The position numbers and the translations under genes are program-made. The notes beneath the pieces are model-generated. The model was not told the DNA's origin. It was given only the letters and a program-made list of their open reading frames with translations, and searched no databases. Positions 34,540 through 42,521 of a DNA stretch of 64,000 nucleotides are shown here, piece by piece. Position 1 is the stretch's first letter. Every line of letters starts with the position of its first letter. This stretch comes from Goodfellowiella coeruleoviolacea (lineage in GTDB: Bacteria; Actinomycetota; Actinomycetes; Mycobacteriales; Pseudonocardiaceae): contig NZ_JAMTCK010000019.1 of NCBI RefSeq assembly GCF_024171785.1, positions 1 through 64,000 of the forward strand, in the 5' to 3' direction.

Positions 34540-36312
34540 GTGCGCACGGGGGACGTGGTTGACGGGCGGTACCAGCTCGAAGACGCCCGAGGCTCGGGGT
34601 CCGGCGGTGTCGTCTGGACGGCGTTCGACAGGAAGCTGAAACGGACCGTGGCGCTCAAGCGCCCGCACGCGGTGGCCAGTCAGGCCGATCGGCTCCAGTT
34701 CCGCCGGGAGGCCCAGACCGCGGCGCAGGTGCACCACCCGAACGCGATCTCGGTCTTCGACGCGGTGGACGGCGACGAGTGCTGGCTCGTGATGGAGTAC
34801 TCGCCGGCGGACAGCCTGGACAGGATTCTCGCCACCACCGGCCCGCTGCCACCGGAACGCGTGGCGCGGATCGGCATGCAGATCGCGGCGGCCCTGGACG
34901 CCATCCACGCCAAGAACATCGTGCACCGGGACGTGAAGCCGGGCAACATCCTGGTCAACGAGCACGACTTCGCGAAGCTGACCGACTTCGGCATCTCCAT
35001 CTGGCGCGAGGTGACGCAGACCAGCGACGGGCAGTTCAGCGGCACCCCCGCCTACGCCGCGCCCGAGGTGGCCGCCGGGCGGCCGGCGACCGAGGCGTCC
35101 GACGTGTTCTCGCTCGGCGCGACGCTGTTCGCCGCGGTGGAGGGCGCCTCGCCGTTCGGCGCGGCCGAGCCGGAACAGGTGCTCGACCGGGCGCGCCGGG
35201 GTGAACTCCTCCCGACGCACCGGGCCGGCCCGCTGGCTCCGCTGCTGGCGGAGATGCTGGCGGCCCGGCCGAGCCGGCGGCCAACCGCCGCCCAGGTGCG
35301 GCAGCGGCTCGGGGAGATCGTCGGCGAGTGGGAGGCGCCCACCCCGGTGGTCCACTCCCGCGGCAGACGCACTCCGCTCTGGCGTCGTCCGCTGTACCAG
35401 GCGGTCGCGGTGGTGGTGCTGGCCGCCGCGGTGGGCGGCGTGGTCCTCATCTCGCTGGACCCGCCACCCGAACCCGGTGGGGCGGCCGCGCCCGGTTCCG
35501 CGCTCGTCGTGGACGAGCGCATGGCCAACCCCTGCGGGCTGCTCGACCGCAAGGCGTTGGAGCGGTTCGGCCCGGCGGAGGTGCACACCAGCTACGGCAA
35601 CTTCAACCGCTGCGACGTGCTGGTCAACGTGGGCGCCCGCGAGCCGGTGGACGTCGAGGTGCAGCTGGTCACGCGCAAGTCGCACCCGGTTCGGGGCGAG
35701 CCGTTCGAGGTGGTGGAGGAGCCGTCGAACAGCGACGAGTGCGACCGCACCATGCCGGCGGACGACAAGTACGGCGTCCGGGTGAGCGCGAAGCTGCCCG
35801 CTCCTCCGGTGGACCTGTGCGCCATAGCGGACGTGGCACTGGACACCGTGGAGAGCACGCTGCGCCGGGGCCCCGTCCCGCGGCGCGCCGCGCCGTTCCC
35901 CGCCGAGTCACTGGCCAATGTGGACGCCTGCCAGCTGCTGGACGACAGCGCGCTGACCGTGCTGCCCGGCGTTGACAGCGGTTCCGCGGTGAACGCCTTC
36001 GGCAACTGGGCGTGCAAGTGGTACAGCCTGGTCAGCCGGACCGAGATCAACCTCCGCTACGACCAGCACGCGGCGCAGGAACCGATCAAGGGCGAGTCAA
36101 CCCGACTGGGTGACCACGACGCGTTCGTCCGGCTGGACACCGACCTGAGCACCAGCTGCACCGTCAGCGTGCTGCACGAACCGGCGAACCTACCGCGGCG
36201 GACCACGGTCGAGCTGGTGGTGCTGACCGTGAAGGGCGACCGGCCCGGCACCGAGTACTGCGCCGCCGCGACCAGCCTGGCCGAGGCCGCCGCCGCCAAG
36301 CTGCCGCGCTGA
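34540..36312 (+). CDS. Transmembrane Ser/Thr protein kinase with duplicated extracellular domain
   Basis: A 590-residue protein. The kinase domain (~10-265) has the G-loop GSGSGG, Lys40 in VALKRP, HRDVKPGNILVN with Asp131, DFG at 149-151 and GTPAYAAPE. One membrane helix lies at ~286-305. The outer part (~325-590) contains two similar modules, each starting with a Cys-rich helix (NPCGLLDRKALERFG; DACQLLDDSALTVLPG), like DUF3558 lipoprotein domains. GTG 34540 is preceded by TAGACT about 7 nt upstream, so a leaderless mRNA is possible. The FHA protein gene follows 108 bp downstream and is a probable partner. Confidence 0.9.
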   Translation: MRTGDVVDGRYQLEDARGSGSGGVVWTAFDRKLKRTVALKRPHAVASQADRLQFRREAQTAAQVHHPNAISVFDAVDGDECWLVMEYSPADSLDRILATTGPLPPERVARIGMQIAAALDAIHAKNIVHRDVKPGNILVNEHDFAKLTDFGISIWREVTQTSDGQFSGTPAYAAPEVAAGRPATEASDVFSLGATLFAAVEGASPFGAAEPEQVLDRARRGELLPTHRAGPLAPLLAEMLAARPSRRPTAAQVRQRLGEIVGEWEAPTPVVHSRGRRTPLWRRPLYQAVAVVVLAAAVGGVVLISLDPPPEPGGAAAPGSALVVDERMANPCGLLDRKALERFGPAEVHTSYGNFNRCDVLVNVGAREPVDVEVQLVTRKSHPVRGEPFEVVEEPSNSDECDRTMPADDKYGVRVSAKLPAPPVDLCAIADVALDTVESTLRRGPVPRRAAPFPAESLANVDACQLLDDSALTVLPGVDSGSAVNAFGNWACKWYSLVSRTEINLRYDQHAAQEPIKGESTRLGDHDAFVRLDTDLSTSCTVSVLHEPANLPRRTTVELVVLTVKGDRPGTEYCAAATSLAEAAAAKLPR

Positions 36313-36420
36313 CCACCCGGCGACGGTGCCCGCGCCAGCGCCGGGGCAGCACCGGGAGGGGTCCCGGCGGGCTCCGGTGACACTGACCGCCATCAGCGAG
36401 TGGGAGTCGAGGAGGGTGCC

Positions 36421-37176
36421 ATGACACGCGAAACCCTGGCCCGGGGCGTGCCCCACACCGCCCCTGGTGCGGTTGTCGCGCTCTCGCTCTCCGGGAAGCT
36501 CACCGTCGAGCCGGTGGAGGGGCGGACGATCCGGTTCGGCCGCAACCGCCCCGAGGTCGACGTCTGCGTGGGCGAGACCGACCTGCGGGTCAGCCGCACG
36601 CACGGTGTGCTGACCCACCGCGGCGGCCGCTGGTGGGTCAGCAACACCGGGCGGTTGCCCATCCGCCTGCCCAGGGCGCGGTGGCTGTTCCGGGACGAGG
36701 ACCCCGTCCCGCTGCCGGAGGGCTACACCCCGCTGTTCATCCGAGGTTCCCGGGACCGGGAACACCTGCTGGAGATGTACGTGGTGGGCTGGGACGGCGG
36801 ACGACCCGCGATCCAGCACGGCGCGCCGACCCAGCCGCCGAAGGCGTGGCGGCTGACCCCCGACGAACACCTGGTGCTGGTGGTGCTCGGGCAGCGCTAC
36901 CTGCTGCACGAGGCGAACCCGCAGCCGCTGTCCCGCCAGCAGGCCGCGGAGATCCTGGCCGAGTTGCAGCCGGGCGCGAACTGGAGCGCCAAGCGGGTCG
37001 AGCACACGGTGGCCGCCGTGCGGGCACGGCTGTCCGCGCGCGGGGTGCACGGGCTGCGCCGGGAGGAGGTCGGTGAGCCGGTGGGCAACGCGCTCAACGA
37101 CAACCTGCTGCGCGAACTGGTGCTGTCCGCCACCCTGGTTCCGCCCGACCTCACCCTGCTGGACGCCCTGTGCTGA
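36421..37176 (+). CDS. FHA-domain protein, probable partner of the upstream kinase
   Basis: A 251-residue protein. Residues ~18-95 form a forkhead-associated domain: IRFGRN (Arg41), VSRTHG (58-62) and WWVSNTGR (Asn75), the phosphothreonine-binding residues. The C-terminal part (LTPDEHLVLVVLGQRYLLHE...WSAKRVEHTVAAVRARL) looks like a helical, possibly winged-helix, DNA-binding region. ATG 36421 is preceded by GAGGAGGG. FHA proteins bind kinases or their targets, so a signalling pair with the STPK is likely. I do not recognise the C-terminal domain. Confidence 0.82.
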   Translation: MTRETLARGVPHTAPGAVVALSLSGKLTVEPVEGRTIRFGRNRPEVDVCVGETDLRVSRTHGVLTHRGGRWWVSNTGRLPIRLPRARWLFRDEDPVPLPEGYTPLFIRGSRDREHLLEMYVVGWDGGRPAIQHGAPTQPPKAWRLTPDEHLVLVVLGQRYLLHEANPQPLSRQQAAEILAELQPGANWSAKRVEHTVAAVRARLSARGVHGLRREEVGEPVGNALNDNLLRELVLSATLVPPDLTLLDALC

Positions 37177-37228
37177 GCGGGAGTCCCGACCTGGTTCGCG
37201 TCCGGGCGGCGGAGTAACGCGCGGCGGC

Positions 37229-37267
37229 CCAGGTCATGCCGGCGATCGACCGGCCGGCGTGACCTGG
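37229..37267. terminator. 15-bp hairpin downstream of the FHA gene
   Basis: CCAGGTCATGCCGGC (37229-37243) pairs with GCCGGCGTGACCTGG (37253-37267) over 15 positions with one wobble and a 9-nt loop. It ends the kinase-FHA unit; no T tract follows. Confidence 0.6.
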
Positions 37268-37375
37268 CGTGACCGGCGTCACCAGCGCGGTCGCGGTGGT
37301 GCTCACCCCCACGGCCGGGCCTGATGACCGGGCACCAGCGCGGTGATCTGGCCGGACCGGGTAGCGTGACCTGCT

Positions 37376-38473
37376 GTGGTCGCCCCCGATCCCACTGATG
37401 CCCGCCTGCTCGCCATGATCGCGGAAACAGGCCGCGCCGCCGTGCACGAGATCGCCGCGCGGCTGGGCCTGGACCCCCGCGAGGCGGCGGTGCGGCTGAT
37501 CACGCTCTCCGCGAGTGGCCTGCCCCTGCTGGTGGGCGTGGAGTGCGACCCCAACGGCATCCGCACCGCGCTGGCCAACGCGGCGGCGTGGGGCAGCTAC
37601 GGCGGCCCCAACCAGCCCGGGGCCGTGCCCATGCCGCCGATGAGCCCGCCCAGTGGCGCGCTGCCCGCGCAGGGCGGCCCGTCCGGCCCCCATCCGACGC
37701 ACGGCACGCCCAGCGGCGCCTACACCGTGCACGGCACGCCCAGCGGCGCCTACCGGCAGCAGCCCGGCAGCCCGTCCGGCCCGTACAACGTGCACGGCAC
37801 CCCGTCCGGCACCTACCCGGGCGCCCCCAACCAGGGCAGTCCGTCCGGCCCGTACGCCCCGCCAGCGGCCCCCCAGCCGGCACCGCAGTACCCGCCGGCG
37901 CAGCAGCACGTGGGCCCGGCCAGCACGCCGTTCCCGGCCGCCGACCCGATGGCCACCTGGGGACCGCCGCAGACCTCGGCGTGGGCCCGCGGCGACCAGC
38001 ACGGCCGCCCGGCGGGCCCGCCGGCCGCGGCCGGTCCGCGCCCGGCCGGCCCGCGCACCGCGACGGTGGGCACCGCGCTGGAGACCGAGGGCCTGGAGGG
38101 CGAGCGGCTGTCCATCCTGCTGGTCGAGGTGGTGGACCCGGCCGACTTCCTGTTCACCGCCGCCGGCTACCGCCTGCAGGAGGGTGAGCGCGCGGTCGTG
38201 GTGCACACCGAGCTGACCAACCGGGGCAGCGTGCCGTTCTCGTCCCTGCCCGACCTGTACCTGGTGCTGCTCACCCCGGACGGGCGCACGGTGTCCAAGG
38301 CGCCGGTGTCGCTGTCCTCCCGGCCGCCGCACCGCATCGGCGTGCAGCCCGGCGAGACCGCTGGCGGCCACACCGTCTACGTGCTGCCCGAGGACCTCCA
38401 GATCAGCGCGGTCCGCTGGAGCCCCCGCCCGGACGCCGACCAGCACTCGCTGACCTGGACCATCGTCAACTGA
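37376..38473 (+). CDS. AsnC-type HTH protein with Pro/Gly-rich linker and C-terminal beta domain
   Basis: A 365-residue protein starting at GTG 37376. Residues ~5-60 form an AsnC/Lrp-like helix-turn-helix (DARLLAMIAETGRAAVHEIAARLGLDPREAAVRLITL). Residues ~75-235 are a disordered linker with repeats of HGTPSGAY/SPSGPY. The C-terminal ~115 residues (LSILLVEVVDPADFLFTAAGYRLQ..., then RAVVVHTELTNRGSVPFSSLPDLYLVLL) look like an immunoglobulin/DUF4352-like beta sandwich. No ligand-binding RAM domain is present. Its function is unknown; it may be a regulator or a membrane-independent sensor of cell-envelope state. Confidence 0.7.
   Translation: MVAPDPTDARLLAMIAETGRAAVHEIAARLGLDPREAAVRLITLSASGLPLLVGVECDPNGIRTALANAAAWGSYGGPNQPGAVPMPPMSPPSGALPAQGGPSGPHPTHGTPSGAYTVHGTPSGAYRQQPGSPSGPYNVHGTPSGTYPGAPNQGSPSGPYAPPAAPQPAPQYPPAQQHVGPASTPFPAADPMATWGPPQTSAWARGDQHGRPAGPPAAAGPRPAGPRTATVGTALETEGLEGERLSILLVEVVDPADFLFTAAGYRLQEGERAVVVHTELTNRGSVPFSSLPDLYLVLLTPDGRTVSKAPVSLSSRPPHRIGVQPGETAGGHTVYVLPEDLQISAVRWSPRPDADQHSLTWTIVN
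37699..37816 (+). repeat. Intragenic direct repeats encoding HGTPSGAY
   Basis: A 25-bp unit starting GCACGGCACGCCCAGCGG occurs at 37699-37723 and 37729-37753 and, with changes, at 37792-37816. It encodes the repeated HGTPSGxY in the linker of the HTH protein. Confidence 0.75.
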
Positions 38474-38495
38474 CCGACGGGTACCCCAGAGTGCC

Positions 38496-38897
38496 TCACC
38501 GAATGAGGTAGATCTGACAGGGTAGCGACGGCGCCTTGCTCAGTTTCACGTCTCCGGTCATCAGTGGGACATCCACGACAGTGGCCACAGCGACGTCCAG
38601 CCCATCGTGGCAACTGACCGTTCGCCGCAACTGCCATGCGAGGTCGGCCAGACGTCCGCCGTGTGGATAGCGTTCATCCACGATCTGTCGCAGTGCGGTG
38701 AGCCCGGTGGCCGCGACCTCTGCGGAAATCTGGCCCATGCGCTCCTTCCGGCGCAACACCTGGCCCACCTCGGCGTCGACGAGGTGGGGAGCGTGACAAA
38801 CCGTGCTTGCCAACCGTTGCCTCAGGTCGTCCGTGTCCGGCTTGATGAGCACCGACGCCAGCGCTGACGCGTCAACGACGACTTCAGCGTCACTCAC
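38496..38897 (-). CDS. vapC: VapC-type PIN-domain ribonuclease toxin
   Basis: A 133-residue PIN protein. The acidic metal-binding residues are visible: Asp in VVVDASAL, Glu in VDAEVGQVLRR, Asp in HDGLDVAVA and Asp in MTGDVKLSKA. The family cleaves tRNA or rRNA. The GTG at 38897 overlaps the stop of the upstream antitoxin gene (GTGA), the standard vapBC arrangement. A GTG one codon earlier is possible. Confidence 0.9.
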   Translation of the reverse strand: MSDAEVVVDASALASVLIKPDTDDLRQRLASTVCHAPHLVDAEVGQVLRRKERMGQISAEVAATGLTALRQIVDERYPHGGRLADLAWQLRRTVSCHDGLDVAVATVVDVPLMTGDVKLSKAPSLPCQIYLIR

Positions 38898-39130
38898 CAC
38901 GCGACTCCCGGATGTCCGCGGCGATGTCCGTGATGGCCAAGGTCGGGGGAAGGGTACTTGGCAAGCGTGCTCTCGATGGCGGCCATGACTTCCGCCTTGT
39001 TTCGCCGCCGCGCCATCGCGATCACTTCGTCGCGCATGTAGGACTGGATCGACTTCCCGGCAGCCCGCGCCCGTTTGCGGATGATCTCGTAATCGTCTTC
39101 CGGGATGTCTCGAATCTGAATTGAGGCCAT
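38894..39130 (-). CDS. vapB: VapB-type ribbon-helix-helix antitoxin
   Basis: A 78-residue protein. The N-terminus MASIQIRDIPEDDYEIIRKRARAAGKSIQSYMRDEVIAMARR is a ribbon-helix-helix DNA-binding domain; the C-terminal tail would wrap the toxin. It neutralises VapC and represses the operon. Its start codon lies inside a pair of inverted repeats (39126-39171), a likely autoregulatory site. Confidence 0.9.
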   Translation of the reverse strand: MASIQIRDIPEDDYEIIRKRARAAGKSIQSYMRDEVIAMARRRNKAEVMAAIESTLAKYPSPDLGHHGHRRGHPGVAW

Positions 39131-39171
39131 AGCGCCAGAGTGGCGCCGCAGCGCTATGGCACTCCAGTGCC
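39126..39171. promoter_or_regulatory. Nested inverted repeats at the vapBC promoter/start
   Basis: GCCATAGCGC (39126-39135, containing the antitoxin start codon) is mirrored by GCGCTATGGC (39151-39160). The next palindrome GGCACTCCAGTGCC (39158-39171) overlaps it. Two overlapping symmetric sites are what a VapB-VapC hetero-octamer would bind. The first pair can also form an mRNA hairpin over the start. Confidence 0.7.
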
Positions 39172-39206
39172 GCCACCCGATGTGGTGATCTTCCCGCTCG
39201 GGCCGG

Positions 39207-40136
39207 TCAGCTCTCGGCGCGCAGCTTCTCCAGGGCGGCGGCCAGATCGGCCGGGTAGGCGCTGCTGAACTCCACCCACTGGCCGTCGGCCGGGTGGTGG
39301 AAGCCCAGGGTGTGCGCGTGCAGCCACTGCCGGGCCACACCCAGCCGCCGGGCCAGCTCCGGGTCGGCGCCGTAGGTCAGGTCGCCGACGCACGGGTGGC
39401 GCAGGGCGGCGAAGTGCACCCGGATCTGGTGGGTGCGCCCGGTCTCCAGCTTCACCTCGACCAGGGACGCGGCCCGGAACGCCTCGGTCACCTCGTAGTG
39501 GGTGACGCTGGGCTTGCCGCCGGCCACCACCGCGAACTTGTAGTCGTGCTTGGGGTGGCGGTCGATGGGCGCGTCGATGGTGCCCCTGGTCGGGTCGGGG
39601 TGGCCCTGCACCAGCGCGTGGTAGATCTTGTCCACGGTGCGTTCCTTGAACGCGCGCTTGAGCACCGAGTAGGCGTGCTCGCTCTTGGCGACCACCATCA
39701 CCCCGGTGGTGCCCACGTCCAGCCGGTGCACCACGCCCTGCCGCTCGGCCGCGCCCGAGGTGGCCACGCGCACGCCCGCGGCGGCCAGCCCGCCCACCAC
39801 GGTCGGCCCGGTCCAGCCCGGGCTGGGGTGCACGGCCACGCCGACCGGCTTGTCCACCACCACCACGTCGTCGTCCTCGTGCAGCACGGCCAGCCCCTCG
39901 ACGGGCACGGCCTGCACCTGCACCGGCCGCTCCGGCTCGGGCAGGGTGACCTCCAGCACGCTGCCGGCGACCAGGCGGTCGGACTTGCCCACCGGCTGGC
40001 CGTCGACGAGCACGTCACCGGTCTCGGCCAGGGTCGCCACCACCGTGCGGGACAGGCCGAGCAGCTTGGCCAGGCCGGCGTCCACGCGCAGGCCGTCCAG
40101 CCCGTCCGGCACCGGCAGCGTTCGGTACCCGCTCAT
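39207..40136 (-). CDS. RluA-family pseudouridine synthase
   Basis: A 309-residue enzyme. Residues ~15-70 form an S4 RNA-binding domain. The catalytic block is [17 protein letters not shown] with Asp140, followed by [19 protein letters not shown]. It isomerises uridines in 23S rRNA, in the RluD-like subgroup (large ribosomal subunit). It is 43 bp downstream of lspA on the same strand, a typical actinobacterial pair. Confidence 0.93.
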   Translation of the reverse strand: MSGYRTLPVPDGLDGLRVDAGLAKLLGLSRTVVATLAETGDVLVDGQPVGKSDRLVAGSVLEVTLPEPERPVQVQAVPVEGLAVLHEDDDVVVVDKPVGVAVHPSPGWTGPTVVGGLAAAGVRVATSGAAERQGVVHRLDVGTTGVMVVAKSEHAYSVLKRAFKERTVDKIYHALVQGHPDPTRGTIDAPIDRHPKHDYKFAVVAGGKPSVTHYEVTEAFRAASLVEVKLETGRTHQIRVHFAALRHPCVGDLTYGADPELARRLGVARQWLHAHTLGFHHPADGQWVEFSSAYPADLAAALEKLRAES

Positions 40137-40179
40137 CGGGTGCGCATCCCCCTCGTGATCACCGGGGTCGGCGTGCGCC

Positions 40180-40842
40180 TCACGCCGTTGCCCCGCCCTC
40201 GCTCGCGTCGCCTGTCCTGCGGTCCCTGGCCGAGGTGCCGTCGTAGTCCCGCTGCAGCAGGGCCATCAGCACGATCAGCAGACAACCCACGGTCAGCCCG
40301 GAGTCCGCGACGTTGAACACCGGGAAGGTGTGGCCGTAGGGGCTGAACACGGAGATGAAGTCCACCACGTGGCCCTGCAGCGGGGCCGGCGCCCGGAACA
40401 GCCGGTCACTCAGGTTACCCATGGCGCCGCCCAGGATCAGACCCAGGCCCAGGGCCCAGCCGACCGAGCGCAGCCGGGGCGCCATCCAGATGATGAAGCC
40501 CACCACGGCCAGGCCGACCACCGCGAGCACCAGGGTCATGCCCGAGGCCAGGCCCCAGGCCGCCCCCGGGTTGCGCAGCACCGACAGGTAGACCAGGCCG
40601 CCCAGCAGCTTCGGCGGGGCCGCGCCGGCCTGCTGGTCGACCTCCAGGGTGGCGGCGACCAGGACCTTGGTGATCACGTCGAGCGCGAGCACGAGCAGCG
40701 CGGCCAGCGCCAGCAGCCAGACCCGGCGCGGCGGCAGCGGCCGGCTTCCCGGCGTGCTGGCCGACTCGACCGTGGCGCCGGCCGGCGGGTCGGGGTGGTC
40801 GGCCTGCTCGGCGTCGTGTTCGGCGCTGCGTTCGGTGCTCAC
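40180..40842 (-). CDS. lspA: Lipoprotein signal peptidase
   Basis: A 220-residue signal peptidase II with four membrane helices after an extended polar N-terminus (~38 residues). The conserved blocks are [28 protein letters not shown] with catalytic Asp161 and FNVADSGL with catalytic Asp180. It removes signal peptides of prolipoproteins after lipidation and is the target of globomycin. GTG 40842 is chosen. Confidence 0.96.
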   Translation of the reverse strand: MSTERSAEHDAEQADHPDPPAGATVESASTPGSRPLPPRRVWLLALAALLVLALDVITKVLVAATLEVDQQAGAAPPKLLGGLVYLSVLRNPGAAWGLASGMTLVLAVVGLAVVGFIIWMAPRLRSVGWALGLGLILGGAMGNLSDRLFRAPAPLQGHVVDFISVFSPYGHTFPVFNVADSGLTVGCLLIVLMALLQRDYDGTSARDRRTGDASEGGATA

Positions 40843-40906
40843 CCGGCCATTGTCCCAACCAGCCGGCTCGCGGTCACCGTGCCCCCGGCTGACCAGCCCC
40901 AACCAC

Positions 40907-42268
40907 TCAGCGGCCGAGCAGCGACGCGGGCAGCGGCCGGTCGTCGGCCACCGGCGCCCACCGGCCGTCGCGCAGCTGGTACTCGCCGGCCGGGCCGGTG
41001 CTGACCAGCGCGCGCAGCGCGGCCACCAGCCGGTCCACGTGCTCGGCGGTGGTGCCCAGGCCCAGGCTGGCCCGCAGCGCCCGCTTCTCCCCGGCGCCGG
41101 CCCTGCGCAGCAGCCGGGTGGTGGCCACGTGCGCGCAGAACGCGCCGTCGCGCACGCCGATGCCGTGCTCGGCGGACAGCGCGGCGGCCAGCAGCCCGGC
41201 GTCGTGGCCGGCCACGGTGAAGCTGACCACGCCGACCCGGTCGTGGTCGGGGCCGAACAGGCTCAGCTCGGTCAGCCCGGGCACGGTGGCCAGGCCGGCG
41301 CGCAGCCGGGCGGTCAGCGCCCGCTCGTGGTGCACCACCCCGGCCCAGTTGCGGCCCAGCTCGTCGACGGCGACGGCCAGCGCGTGCGCGCCGACCACGT
41401 TGGGCGAGCCGGCCTCGTGCCGCTCGGGCACCCTGGCCCAGGCCACGCCCAGCCGGTCGCCGAGGTCGGTGACCTGGCTGGTGGCGCCGCCGCCGGCCAG
41501 GTAGGGGTTGGCCGCCTGCAGCCAGTCGGCCCGGCCGACGAGGGCGCCGGCCCCGAACGGCGCGTACAGCTTGTGGCCGGACAGGGCCACGTAGTCCACG
41601 TCCAGCTCGCGCATGTCGATCGGCCGGTGCGGGGCCAGCTGGGCGGCGTCCAGCGCCACCCGGGCGCCGTGCCGGCGGGCCACCTCGGCCACCCGGGCCA
41701 CCGGCCACACCTCGCCGGTGACGTTGGACGCGCCGGTGACCACGACCAGCCGGGGACCGACCGGGCAGGCCCGCAGCGCCCGGTCCAGCTCGGCGAGCGC
41801 GGCGTCCACCGCGGCCGGGGTGGCGATCCGGTGCACGTTCGGGCCGCGCCACGGCAGCAGCGCGGCGTGGTGCTCGGTGTCGAACAGCACCACGGACGTG
41901 CCCGAGGGCACCGCCCTGGCCAGCAGGTTCAGCGAGTCGGTGGTGTTGCGGGTGACCACGACGGCATCGCCGCGCCGGGCGCCGACAAAGGCGCGCAGCG
42001 CCTGCCTGGCCTGCTCGTACACGGCGGTGCACACCTGGGAGGCGTAGCCGGCGCCGCGGTGCACGCTGGCGTAGAACGGCAGCAGCTGGTCCACGGCCTG
42101 CCGCACCGCGGCCAGACACGGCGCGCTGGCCGCGTGGTCCAGGTTGGCGTACTCCCGGCTGCCGCCGCCGAGCACGGGCACGGTCAGGTCGGCCCCGACC
42201 ACCGCGGGGATCGCGACCTCGGGTGCGGCCGCCCGCTCGACACGGGCCTGGGTGGGAACGAGCGACAT
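40907..42268 (-). CDS. Class V aminotransferase / cysteine desulfurase-like PLP enzyme, SAM-IV riboswitch controlled
   Basis: A 453-residue PLP enzyme. The cofactor lysine is Lys233 in LSGHKLYAPFG; His134 in TEHHA stacks on PLP, and ASNVTGEVWPV, DAAQLAPHRPID and the C-terminal RDGAFCAHVATTRLL (with the cysteine used by SufS-type desulfurases) are visible. It resembles group II cysteine desulfurases/selenocysteine lyases, but HCA is replaced by FCA. ATG 42268 follows GAGGAG. No suf/isc genes are adjacent. A SAM-IV riboswitch lies in its leader, which places it in sulfur-amino-acid metabolism. Confidence 0.88.
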   Translation of the reverse strand: MSLVPTQARVERAAAPEVAIPAVVGADLTVPVLGGGSREYANLDHAASAPCLAAVRQAVDQLLPFYASVHRGAGYASQVCTAVYEQARQALRAFVGARRGDAVVVTRNTTDSLNLLARAVPSGTSVVLFDTEHHAALLPWRGPNVHRIATPAAVDAALAELDRALRACPVGPRLVVVTGASNVTGEVWPVARVAEVARRHGARVALDAAQLAPHRPIDMRELDVDYVALSGHKLYAPFGAGALVGRADWLQAANPYLAGGGATSQVTDLGDRLGVAWARVPERHEAGSPNVVGAHALAVAVDELGRNWAGVVHHERALTARLRAGLATVPGLTELSLFGPDHDRVGVVSFTVAGHDAGLLAAALSAEHGIGVRDGAFCAHVATTRLLRRAGAGEKRALRASLGLGTTAEHVDRLVAALRALVSTGPAGEYQLRDGRWAPVADDRPLPASLLGR

Positions 42269-42278
42269 GGACTGGTCT

Positions 42279-42302
42279 CCTCGGGTCCGGGGGACCCCGA
42301 GG
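42279..42302 (-). promoter_or_regulatory. RBS-sequestering hairpin (SAM-IV expression platform)
   Basis: CCTCGGGTCC (42279-42288) can pair with GGACCCCGAGG (42292-42302) with one bulge. In the minus-strand mRNA the 3' arm includes the CGAGG of the ribosome site CGAGGAG, about 10 nt before the start codon. This hairpin follows the aptamer directly, fitting translational control. Confidence 0.6.
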
Positions 42303-42416
42303 GGCCCGCGCTTGCCCGTCGCGGTCGCGACGGACCAGGTCCTCACCCGGGGCACCCCACCGCGGTAGGAGGGTTGCCGGCCAGCGAGCCGGGGCTTGGC
42401 GCTGGCGCTCATGACC
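42303..42416 (-). ncRNA. SAM-IV riboswitch aptamer
   Basis: On the minus strand the RNA begins GGTCATGAGCGCCAGCG (from 42416), passes AAGCCCCGGCT, CTGGCCGGCAACCCTCC, CGCGGTGGGGTGCCCCGGG and TGAGGACC, and ends with the pseudoknot strand GGCAAGCGCGGGCC at 42303. Each block and their order correspond to the actinobacterial SAM-IV class, which shares the SAM-I core but has the extra 3' pseudoknot. Binding of S-adenosylmethionine should reduce expression of the PLP enzyme. Confidence 0.93.
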
Positions 42417-42474
42417 TTGCCGGTGACGCTAGCCGACCGGTCGACGCACCCGCCACCACCGCTCACATCCTGGG

Positions 42475-42500
42475 ACGATCACGATCACGATCACGATCAC
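42475..42500. repeat. Hexanucleotide tandem repeat (ACGATC)4
   Basis: Four perfect copies of ACGATC plus AC lie in the 105-bp gap between the antiporter stop and the SAM-IV aptamer. Such simple repeats can vary by slippage. No function is evident. Confidence 0.85.
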
Positions 42501-42521
42501 GGCGGGGCGGGCGGGTGCCGC

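Noticed and set aside
42475-42500. The (ACGATC)4 repeat as a replication or binding site
   Set aside because: It is a simple tandem repeat with no DnaA-box similarity or origin context.
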